Assembly (NCBI RefSeq): GCF_003025595.1
Contig: NZ_PYMI01000002.1
Location: 372,001-436,000 of the forward strand
DNA length: 64,000 bases
DNA from: Photobacterium ganghwense
Lineage (GTDB): Bacteria > Pseudomonadota > Gammaproteobacteria > Enterobacterales > Vibrionaceae
Reading direction: 5' to 3'
The translations under genes and the position numbers were made by a program. Shown here one piece after another: positions 8,620-15,716 of the stretch. Each line of letters opens with the position of its first letter. The stretch's first letter is position 1. The notes under the pieces are model-generated. The model saw only the letters and a program-made list of their open reading frames with translations. It did not search any database and was not told where the DNA came from.

Positions 8620-10233
8620 ATGAGATACCGCTTAAGTAGCTCCACGTTTACCCTCATTGTCGCCCTGTATTTTACGCTGTTTCAGAATATTGCCTTGTGG
8701 CAACACCTGGCGGTGCTCTTTTATCAGCAGCCGGGGTGGAGCTGGGGTTTTGCACTCAGCTTGCCATTAGTCATTCTGACCCTGATGAATCTGGTTTTTA
8801 CCGTCTTGATTTGGCCCAGAGGGTATCGCTGGATGCTGATGGTGCTGGTTGTGGCATCTACGGCGGTGACCTATGGCATGAGCCAGTTTGGTGTGGTCTT
8901 CGATTACGGCATGATGGTGAACATTTTCGAAACAGACTTCCATGAAGCCACCAGTTATCTGTCCCTGTCTGTATTGTGGTGGTTTTTGGGGCTAGTCGTA
9001 TTGCCGCTATGGGCGGTACAACGGGCAGAGGTTCGTTTTCCTGAAACAAAACGGCGATTGCTGATATCAAAATGCTTGAGTTTGAGTGCATCGGTGCTGA
9101 TTCTAGTCGTAATCGCTGGGGTGTATTACAAAGATTATGCTTCGTTGCTGCGTAACCATAGCGAAGTAAAATCATTGATTAACCCGACAAGCTACACCAG
9201 TGCCGGATTTCGGGTGCTCAAGAACCGGTGGTATGAATCAAGGGTTCCATTCACTCAAATCGGTACCGATGCGGTGAATCTGAATGCCGGTAACACGTCG
9301 CGGAATGTGATGGTACTGGTTGTCGGGGAGACCGCCAGGGCCTCAAATTATGCCCTCAACGGGTATTCACGCAATACCAATCCTTTTTTAATCCACGAAG
9401 ATGTTCACGCGTTTCGTCAGGTCGCGTCATGCGGGACTGCCACTGCGGCTTCATTGCCTTGCATGTTTTCCAATATGCGCCAAGAGGAGTATAGTGCTGC
9501 TCTTGCCCGGCGACAGGAAGGGTTGTTGGATGTACTGCAGCATGCCGGAATTGATGTGCTGTGGAAAGACAACAACAGTGGCAGTAAAGGGGTCTCGGAT
9601 CGGGTGAGGCATATTCAGATCACACCGGATCAGGATGCTGCCCTCTGTCCTAACGGGATATGCTTTGATGGTATCTTGCTGAAAAATATGGATAAGGAGC
9701 TGGCAGCACTGAAAGGTGACGGAATTATTGTTTTGCACCTTTTAGGAAGTCACGGTCCGACTTATTACCAGCGTTATCCGGAGTCGTTTGAAGTGTACAA
9801 ACCCGTATGTCGAAGCAGCGAAATACAACATTGTTCGGCGGCAGCCCTGCTCAATACCTACGACAATACGTTGGTGTACACCGATTACATTCTGAGCCAG
9901 GTCATTATCAAGCTAAAAAGGATGGGCGATACGGTGAACACCGCGATGCTTTATCTGTCTGACCATGGGGAATCGCTGGGTGAAAAGGGCATTTATTTGC
10001 ATGGAATGCCTTATACTATCGCTCCGGAAACTCAAACCCGAGTGCCGATGATTACCTGGTTTTCAGCGTCGTATCAGCGGCAGCACAAGATAAACAGGGA
10101 ATGCGTTAGCAGACTGGCCAGAAAAGCAGACTTGTCGCACGATAACCTGTTTCACACTGTGCTGGGCATGATGCAGGTACAAACCCGTGAGTACGATGCT
10201 CATTTAGATATTTTTGCTATTTGTAAGGAATAA
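8620..10233 (+). CDS. eptA: Lipid A phosphoethanolamine transferase, copy 1
   Basis: A 537-residue inner-membrane enzyme of the EptA/PmrC family that moves phosphoethanolamine from phosphatidylethanolamine to lipid A phosphate on the periplasmic face, lowering negative charge and polymyxin binding. Five N-terminal helices (to about residue 170) precede a soluble alkaline-phosphatase-fold domain. The covalent Thr is T238 in VVGETARASNY. Metal and substrate motifs CGTATAASLPCMFS, LHLLGSHGPTYYQRYP and SDHGESLGEKG are intact, and paired cysteines are present. ATG 8620 has AAGG eight bases upstream; a GTG at 8599 is also open. dgkA follows 8 nt downstream, which fits recycling of the diacylglycerol by-product. 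A paralogue lies at 52063-53727. Confidence 0.93.
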   Translation: MRYRLSSSTFTLIVALYFTLFQNIALWQHLAVLFYQQPGWSWGFALSLPLVILTLMNLVFTVLIWPRGYRWMLMVLVVASTAVTYGMSQFGVVFDYGMMVNIFETDFHEATSYLSLSVLWWFLGLVVLPLWAVQRAEVRFPETKRRLLISKCLSLSASVLILVVIAGVYYKDYASLLRNHSEVKSLINPTSYTSAGFRVLKNRWYESRVPFTQIGTDAVNLNAGNTSRNVMVLVVGETARASNYALNGYSRNTNPFLIHEDVHAFRQVASCGTATAASLPCMFSNMRQEEYSAALARRQEGLLDVLQHAGIDVLWKDNNSGSKGVSDRVRHIQITPDQDAALCPNGICFDGILLKNMDKELAALKGDGIIVLHLLGSHGPTYYQRYPESFEVYKPVCRSSEIQHCSAAALLNTYDNTLVYTDYILSQVIIKLKRMGDTVNTAMLYLSDHGESLGEKGIYLHGMPYTIAPETQTRVPMITWFSASYQRQHKINRECVSRLARKADLSHDNLFHTVLGMMQVQTREYDAHLDIFAICKE

Positions 10234-10241
10234 CGTTCATC

Positions 10242-10601
10242 ATGAAACCCGGAGCAACAGGCGTAAAAAGAATTTTTAATGCAGCAGGCTATTCGGCAAA
10301 AGGACTGATGGCAGCCTGGCGGCATGAAGAAGCCTTCCGATTGGAAGTGATGATTCTGGTGGCTGCCGTGGTGGTCAGTTGGTGGTTACCGGTGACCCCG
10401 ATTGAGCGTCTGGCTATGATTGCCAGCGTCGTGCTGGTCATAATTGTGGAGCTGCTGAACTCCGCCATTGAAGCGGTGGTCGATCGCATCAGTGATGAAT
10501 ACCATGAGCTGTCAGGTCGGGCGAAAGATATTGGCTCTGCGGCGGTGATGGTCAGTATGATTCTGTGCGGACTGACCTGGCTGGTGATTTTACTGTTCTG
10601 A
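10242..10601 (+). CDS. dgkA: Diacylglycerol kinase, copy 1
   Basis: A 119-residue three-helix membrane kinase of the prokaryotic DgkA family, which phosphorylates diacylglycerol to phosphatidate. The family core is seen in ELLNSAIEAVVDRI and EYHELSGRAKDIGSAAV, holding the catalytic Glu/Asn and metal residues. An N-terminal amphipathic region (WRHEEAFRLE) is also conserved. It sits 8 nt after eptA, so the two are certainly one transcript. EptA releases diacylglycerol each time it takes a phosphoethanolamine head, and DgkA returns it to phospholipid synthesis. A strong terminator follows at 10658. Confidence 0.93.
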   Translation: MKPGATGVKRIFNAAGYSAKGLMAAWRHEEAFRLEVMILVAAVVVSWWLPVTPIERLAMIASVVLVIIVELLNSAIEAVVDRISDEYHELSGRAKDIGSAAVMVSMILCGLTWLVILLF

Positions 10602-10657
10602 AGCTGAGAAAGTTAACAGACAGCTTCTCGTTAACTATTCCAGCAATAGCGTTCAAC

Positions 10658-10689
10658 GACAAAAGGCTGCCTTCGGGCAGCCTTTTGTC
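10658..10689 (+). terminator. Strong hairpin terminator after eptA-dgkA
   Basis: A perfect 14-bp stem (GACAAAAGGCTGCC) closed by a TTCG tetraloop, with the T-run TTTT in the 3' arm. Because the arms carry both A and T runs it could terminate from either side, including the small zinc-ribbon gene on the minus strand. Confidence 0.85.
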
Positions 10690-10807
10690 TCTAAGTGGCT
10701 TATACGCTTCGTTTCGCCCAATGGCGTAGTGTGCGCGATATACCTCGCGACTCCCCCCTTAATGAGCGATCACCTTAGTAAACATCATATTAGTAAACGA
10801 TTCGCAA

Positions 10808-11008
10808 TTAGCTACGAGAGATTGTCCATTGCTCGTCACAATCGCGGCAGACCAACGTGGCATCGCTGATGCTCTTGCTGGTGATATCCGTATTGGCAGA
10901 ATCACACTTAGGGCAGTGAGTACGGGTCGGCGGACAATTAATGTCGACACACTGATTCTGGTTATCTTTCGTTTTCACCATAGGTTGGTTGCATTCTGGG
11001 CACAACAT
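10808..11008 (-). CDS. Small double zinc-ribbon protein
   Basis: A 66-residue protein with eight cysteines in four pairs (CPEC, CVDINC, CPKC, CRDC), enough for two zinc ribbons. No other domain is present. I do not recognise a named family beyond zinc ribbon; such proteins usually bind nucleic acid or protein partners. The start has a good GGAGTG-type site on the minus strand. The 5' flank contains a 7-bp dyad (GCTGACA-CCT-TGTCAGC, 11032-11048) that would lie in or just before its leader. Confidence 0.65.
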   Translation of the reverse strand: MLCPECNQPMVKTKDNQNQCVDINCPPTRTHCPKCDSANTDITSKSISDATLVCRDCDEQWTISRS

Positions 11009-11376
11009 AAATAAACACTCCTTATCAAGCGGCTGACACCTTGTCAGCGATGCTTTTCGTTATGTGTATTTTATTTTCCTGACTGGCGTTGGCAGGATGC
11101 TAAGCGACCAAAAGTGCGGAAAATAAAATACAGCGCCTTTATTATCACTCTTCATCCGGTATGACCACTTTCCGGGGGATGTGATTACCGGTTTGTTGAT
11201 AAGCTTCATAAAAACGACAAAACAGAGGATTATGCTGCTATCCGTCTGGATATGCTTTGAATTTCACGTATTTTGTTCATGGTTAATTTTCCCTTGTGTC
11301 ATCATAGTGTCTTGCTGATGTAACTTTACTGTCAACTGGTTGCATTACTTTGCCTGTTTTTTAACGAGGGTAAAGG
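11009..11376. other. Structured divergent intergenic region
   Basis: 368 nt between the zinc-ribbon gene and the LysR gene. It holds the short dyad at 11032-11048 and a perfect 15-bp inverted repeat at 11065-11132. The rest, up to the LysR start, shows no clear signal. Confidence 0.5.
11065..11132. repeat. Perfect 15-bp inverted repeat with 38-nt loop
   Basis: TGTATTTTATTTTCC at 11065-11079 pairs without mismatch with 11118-11132. The 38-nt loop is GC-richer than the arms. The structure is too far apart for a simple terminator. It could be a leader structure, a small-RNA hairpin or the remnant of a tiny inverted-repeat element. Confidence 0.75.
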
Positions 11377-12300
11377 ATGTTGCCTCCACTACGTGCACTG
11401 GTTGCATTTGAAGCGGTTGCCCGGTTGGGTTCCATTGGTGCAGCGGCGCGCGAACTGCACGTTACCCAGGCCGCTGTCAGCCAACAGTTGAAGAGTCTGG
11501 AGCAGTTTCTCGGCTGTGAACTGTTCGAGCGCAGCCAGCGTGGCGTCAGCCTTACGTCGGCCGCTCAACAGTATTTGCCTGCGGTAACGGGATCCCTGCA
11601 ACACCTCAGATTGCAAACGGAAATGCTCTTCGGTAAACAGCAGCCCGATGTCTTGCGGGTTAAAGCTAATCATTCTATCGGCCATAACTGGCTGATCCCC
11701 AAACTGAAAGATTTCACCACCAAGTTTCCTTTTATACGCCTCGATTTGTCGCTGGTGGACTGGCCATCCCGCGAACCGTGTATTGAGGCAGATGTGGAAA
11801 TTACCAACGGATTTATCGACAGCAAACATACCCGGGCAGAGAAGCTGTTTCAGGAACAATGGCTGATGGTGTGTTCGCCGACCTTTAAAACACAGCACAG
11901 TGAGGCGCTGGCTCGTGGTGATGTGTCCAGCCTGCCGGCTATTCAGGTCAAAGGTTATGAAGAAAGTTGGATGCAGTGGCTGACACATCACAAGCGGGTA
12001 GCGGTGGTCCCTAACGTGCAGTTGGAGTTGAGCAATTCCCTGCACGGACTGGAAGCCGTCAAACAGGGGATTGGCATGATGCTAGTGCGCTCGTTAGTGG
12101 CGGAGCGGGATCTGCTGGCCGGAAGGGTGGTGCTGGCACTCGAAGGGGCAATGCCTTCTGAATCCGGCCATTATCTGATCACCCCTAATAAACGTGCGGC
12201 CAAAGTGAATTTTTTCTGTGACTGGCTGCATCAGCAAACCCAGGTCACGGAAGAAGCTCATCCCCTTACTTCGACTTATCTGTCGGGATATACCCCCTAA
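11377..12300 (+). CDS. LysR-family regulator (GcvA-like) leading the ABC operon
   Basis: A 307-residue LysR regulator with helix-turn-helix at residues 1-62 (ARELHVTQAAVSQQLKSLE) and an effector-binding domain from about residue 90. ATG 11377 is preceded by GAGGGTAAAGG. It is the first gene of a same-strand series; the first permease start follows only 28 nt after its stop. Cotranscription with the importer and control of that importer are therefore likely. The inducer would be the imported substrate or a product, which cannot be read from the sequence. Confidence 0.88.
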   Translation: MLPPLRALVAFEAVARLGSIGAAARELHVTQAAVSQQLKSLEQFLGCELFERSQRGVSLTSAAQQYLPAVTGSLQHLRLQTEMLFGKQQPDVLRVKANHSIGHNWLIPKLKDFTTKFPFIRLDLSLVDWPSREPCIEADVEITNGFIDSKHTRAEKLFQEQWLMVCSPTFKTQHSEALARGDVSSLPAIQVKGYEESWMQWLTHHKRVAVVPNVQLELSNSLHGLEAVKQGIGMMLVRSLVAERDLLAGRVVLALEGAMPSESGHYLITPNKRAAKVNFFCDWLHQQTQVTEEAHPLTSTYLSGYTP

Positions 12301-12328
12301 GAAAAACTTATGGCAGGCAAAGGAAAAT

Positions 12329-13309
12329 ATGACGCTGGTTCAAATATACCTGTCACAGAGCCTGCCTAGGATAGCCCTATCTCGACACAGAACGACTCGA
12401 ATCATGAAACTTACGCTGCAAACATTTCAAAGCAATGCCAGAGTGCTTCATAGCAATGCCAGGGTGCTGCTGTTCATTGCCCCTCTGATGGTACCTTTGC
12501 TGGCATTCTGGATCATTCCTTTTGGCTGGAGCGTGTATATCAGCTTTACGGACTGGGATTATATTTCACCTGCCTATGATCTGGTTGGCATCGAAAATTA
12601 CCAGTACATGCTGGAAGACGGCGACTTTCATCAGGCGCTGATGAACACATTCCTGTTTGCTTTGGGGGTAGTCATTCCGACCGTCGCGTTGGGATTGATG
12701 TTTGCCTTGCTGTTGCAGAAGAACTTTTCCGGCAGCCAGCTTTATCGGGCGGTCATTTTTTCTCCCTGGATCACCCCGACTGTCGCTATATCGATTGTCT
12801 GGTCGTGGGTGTTTGAGACCAAAGCCGGTCTGGCTAATTTGCTGCTGGCCAAATTGGGCATGGCACCCATTACCTGGCTGGAAAGCGGTGACAGCGCCAT
12901 GATTGCAGTCATCATTGTCACCGTTTGGCAGGCCATCGGCTGGACCATGCTGTTTTACATTAGTGCGCTGAATAAGATTCCGGTTTCGCTCTATGAAGCG
13001 TCGTTGATTGATGGTTGCAGCCCGGTAACCCGTTTTTTCAAAATCACGCTGCCGCTGATTTCCCCCACCACGTTTTTTCTGGTGATCGTCAACATGATCA
13101 CTGCGATTCAGGCCTTTGATCAGTTCCAGATCCTGACACAAGGTGGGCCGAGCGGCAGTACCCGCACCTTGCTTTATCTCTTCTACCAGCAGGCATTTGA
13201 GCAATATGACATGGGGCCGGCGGCGGCTACGTCGTTAATTATCCTGCTGATAACTGGGGTGCTGACACTGGTTAACACCATTATGGGTAAACGCTGGGTG
13301 TATTACTGA
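12329..13309 (+). CDS. ABC sugar/glycerophosphate-type permease (MalF/UgpA-like)
   Basis: A 326-residue inner-membrane permease with six predicted helices and the EAA loop YEASLIDGCSPVTRFFKITLPL that docks the ATPase. It belongs to the MalF/UgpA branch of carbohydrate permeases. ATG 12329 has AAGGA just ahead and is my choice; ATG 12404 would start closer to the first helix but lacks a ribosome site. The N-terminus contains an in-frame 21-nt duplication (SNARVLH / SNARVLL, 12431-12472). It works with the next permease, the binding protein at 14271 and the ATPase at 18123. Confidence 0.88.
   Translation: MTLVQIYLSQSLPRIALSRHRTTRIMKLTLQTFQSNARVLHSNARVLLFIAPLMVPLLAFWIIPFGWSVYISFTDWDYISPAYDLVGIENYQYMLEDGDFHQALMNTFLFALGVVIPTVALGLMFALLLQKNFSGSQLYRAVIFSPWITPTVAISIVWSWVFETKAGLANLLLAKLGMAPITWLESGDSAMIAVIIVTVWQAIGWTMLFYISALNKIPVSLYEASLIDGCSPVTRFFKITLPLISPTTFFLVIVNMITAIQAFDQFQILTQGGPSGSTRTLLYLFYQQAFEQYDMGPAAATSLIILLITGVLTLVNTIMGKRWVYY
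12431..12472 (+). repeat. In-frame 21-nt tandem duplication
   Basis: Two adjacent copies of AGCAATGCCAG(A/G)GTGCT, 18 of 21 bases identical, encoding SNARVLH and SNARVLL just before the first helix of the permease. Confidence 0.85.
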
Positions 13310-13319
13310 GGAATTCGCG

Positions 13320-14270
13320 ATGGTTATGCAATCGACATTTGAATCTAAGCCTTTTGAATCTAAGCCTTTTGAAAATAAGCCACTTGAACAGGGCACCCCA
13401 TCGGCTGACACGGCAGCCACGAAGCGACTGTGCTCATCTTGGCGGGCAGCAGGCATAACAGCGGTAAAGCATGTGTTTCTCTCGTTGTCCGGCATTGTGA
13501 TGGTTTTTCCCTTCATCTGGATGCTGTCCGGTTCAATGAAATCGAATGACGAGATATTTGCCAATCCTCTCAACATCATTCCGGCTCAGATCCGCTGGGA
13601 AACATTTTCCGAAACATTCGCGCTGGCGCCTTTCGGGCAGTACATCTTCAACAGTTTTTCGGTCGCATTGATGACCACTTTACTGGTACTGGTCACCTCT
13701 TCGATGTTTGCCTACGCCATTACGCAGTTGCGGTTTCGAGCCCGTGGCGTGCTCTATGTCGTGGTGATGGCCTGCTACATGCTGCCGGGGGCGGTGACAT
13801 ATATCCCATCCTATATCACGCTGGCGCGTATGGGGCTGCTCGACAGCCATACCGGGCTGGTACTGTCCAATGCAGCCAGTGTGTTCGGGGTGTTTTATCT
13901 GCGTCAGGTCTTTCTGAAAATTCATCCGTCGCTGGTTGAAGCTGCGCGTATAGACGGTGCCGGGGAGCTGAAAATTCTGTGGGCTATCGTGTTGCCGCAG
14001 TGTAAGGCAGCACTCGCGACCTTGTTCCTCATCACGTTTATTACCAACTACAACAGCTACATGTGGCCGAGCTTAGTGATCACCTCGCAGGAGCTTCACC
14101 TGATCGCTACAGGTATCCGTCAGTTCTTTATTGCTGAAGGGAACTATGGCCTTAACTGGTCGCAAATTATGGCTGCCAGCACGATTGCGGTGTTGCCGCT
14201 GCTGATCCTGTTCATGATTTGTCAAAAAACAATTTTGTCCGGCATTGCCGATAATGGTGTGAAAGAGTAA
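13320..14270 (+). CDS. ABC sugar/glycerophosphate-type permease (MalG/UgpE-like)
   Basis: A 316-residue permease, partner of the preceding gene. The first 45 residues are a hydrophilic cytoplasmic tail that begins with a tandem peptide repeat (FESKP FESKP FENKP) from three 15-nt units. Six helices follow, with the EAA loop VEAARIDGAGELKILWAIVLPQ near residue 205. GAGG precedes ATG 13320 at normal spacing. MalG-type proteins usually have much shorter N-termini, so the repeat tail is an addition. The next gene starts on the base after the TAA, indicating tight coupling. Confidence 0.88.
   Translation: MVMQSTFESKPFESKPFENKPLEQGTPSADTAATKRLCSSWRAAGITAVKHVFLSLSGIVMVFPFIWMLSGSMKSNDEIFANPLNIIPAQIRWETFSETFALAPFGQYIFNSFSVALMTTLLVLVTSSMFAYAITQLRFRARGVLYVVVMACYMLPGAVTYIPSYITLARMGLLDSHTGLVLSNAASVFGVFYLRQVFLKIHPSLVEAARIDGAGELKILWAIVLPQCKAALATLFLITFITNYNSYMWPSLVITSQELHLIATGIRQFFIAEGNYGLNWSQIMAASTIAVLPLLILFMICQKTILSGIADNGVKE
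13338..13382 (+). repeat. In-frame 15-nt tandem repeat, three units
   Basis: TTTGAATCTAAGCCT occurs twice without change (13338-13352, 13353-13367), with a third degenerate unit at 13368-13382. The repeat keeps frame and encodes a five-residue peptide repeat. Confidence 0.9.
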
Positions 14271-15560
14271 ATGGATATGAAACTAAAAACACTCGCAATT
14301 GTATGTGCAGGCTACGCAACCAGTTCATTGACTTTAGCAGGCAGTGCCATGGCGCAAACGGAAGTCAATTTCTGGTACTCCGGTGGAACCAAGCCGCAGC
14401 AAATGATGGCCAAGCTGATTGATGAATTTAACAACAGTCAGGATGAATACGTTATCAAAGGTGCGTTACAGGGTAACTACAAAGAGACCTACCAGAAACT
14501 ACAGGCCGGGATGGCATCAAAAACGGCACCGGAGTTTGTGCTGCTGAACTCGGTGCAGGCGGAATCTATGGCTGGCCGAGAGCTAGTTCGCGATCTGCGC
14601 CCGTACATGAATGCTTCATTCAACTTTGAGGATTTCATTCCGGCGTTTCGTCAGCAGGTGACATACCCGGACGGAACGGTCTACGGGCTGCCGGCCTACG
14701 GAACGACTCAGGTGTTCTACTACAACAAAGCTAAGCTGGCTGAACATGGCTTTACGGAGGCCGATCTCTCCACTTGGCAGGGCGTAGCTAAAGTTGCGGC
14801 TAAAGTGGCTGAGAAAGATGGCAAAGGGAAAACTTCCTACTACGGCTGGGAGCCAATGTGGGGTAAAGACAACCTGATGGATGCCGCTTTTTCTAACGGC
14901 GCAAAAGTGATCAGTGATGACGGCAAAACGGTGCTGATTGACTCGCCGGAATGGGTTGAAGTGTGGGAAAGCTTCCGTAAGTGGATTCACGAAGACAAGA
15001 CCATGCGCATTCATCACGGTGGTCAGGGTTGGGAATACTGGTACAAAACGATCGACGATGTGATGAAAGGCCGCGCGTTGGGCTATACCGGATCTTCCGG
15101 TGATCAGGGGGATCTTGATTTCACCCAACTGGCAGCAACCACACAGCCGGGCTGGGGGGCACATCCTGCCGCCCCTCAGGCGGGCGCGCAGATTTTTGTG
15201 ATGCCGACCGGCACCGATGAGAAAGCCGCAAAGGGGGCGTTTGAGTTTATGAACTTCTACACCAATGCGCTGAATACGGCACGTTGGTCAATGTTTACCG
15301 GTTATATCCCGGTACGTGAAAGCGTGAAAAATGTGGATGAATATCAGACCTACACGAAGAAAAATCCGCAGGCGCTGATCCCGCTGAAACAAGCGGCGAC
15401 AGCCAGCATGGACTTCTTGGATCCGACAAACGGCAAGATCATGGATGCGTTGGCTATCGCGGCTGATCAGGTGCAAATCGAGAATATTCCAGCTGAAAAA
15501 GCCCTGAAGCAGGCTGCAAAACGTGCACAGCGTGCGTTGGATCGGGCGAATCGTTCTTAG
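14271..15560 (+). CDS. ABC extracellular solute-binding protein (UgpB-like)
   Basis: A 429-residue periplasmic binding protein of the carbohydrate type (family 1). Signal peptide residues 1-28, cleavage after AMA. The mature N-terminus (VNFWYSGGTKPQQMMAKLIDEFN) and the GNYKETYQKLQAG and AIQ-type segments resemble UgpB, the glycerol-3-phosphate/glycerophosphodiester binder. Start ATG 14271 directly abuts the permease stop. The substrate is probably an oligosaccharide or glycerophosphoryl compound. The neighbouring phosphoesterase/phosphatase gene favours a phosphorylated ligand. Confidence 0.88.
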   Translation: MDMKLKTLAIVCAGYATSSLTLAGSAMAQTEVNFWYSGGTKPQQMMAKLIDEFNNSQDEYVIKGALQGNYKETYQKLQAGMASKTAPEFVLLNSVQAESMAGRELVRDLRPYMNASFNFEDFIPAFRQQVTYPDGTVYGLPAYGTTQVFYYNKAKLAEHGFTEADLSTWQGVAKVAAKVAEKDGKGKTSYYGWEPMWGKDNLMDAAFSNGAKVISDDGKTVLIDSPEWVEVWESFRKWIHEDKTMRIHHGGQGWEYWYKTIDDVMKGRALGYTGSSGDQGDLDFTQLAATTQPGWGAHPAAPQAGAQIFVMPTGTDEKAAKGAFEFMNFYTNALNTARWSMFTGYIPVRESVKNVDEYQTYTKKNPQALIPLKQAATASMDFLDPTNGKIMDALAIAADQVQIENIPAEKALKQAAKRAQRALDRANRS

Positions 15561-15580
15561 CCGTAATCACGACCTCTTAA

Positions 15581-15619
15581 TACAAAGAGCTATCCACCAC
15601 TAACTATCTACAAAGAGCT
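15581..15619. repeat. 11-bp direct repeat
   Basis: TACAAAGAGCT at 15581-15591 and 15609-15619, period 28 nt, in the gap between the binding-protein gene and the fusion gene. Confidence 0.7.
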
Positions 15620-15716
15620 CTCAAGAAGATCTACCAAACAAACCGGTAGTAAGGCTTGTCTGTTCGAGGCAATGCCTTGCTGCCGGGCGCTCTGTGACCA
15701 TCCTGTTGAATGAGAA

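Noticed and set aside
11389..12045. 218-codon minus-strand frame opposite the LysR gene.
   Set aside because: Shadow of the LysR gene, whose helix-turn-helix and effector domain are unmistakable.
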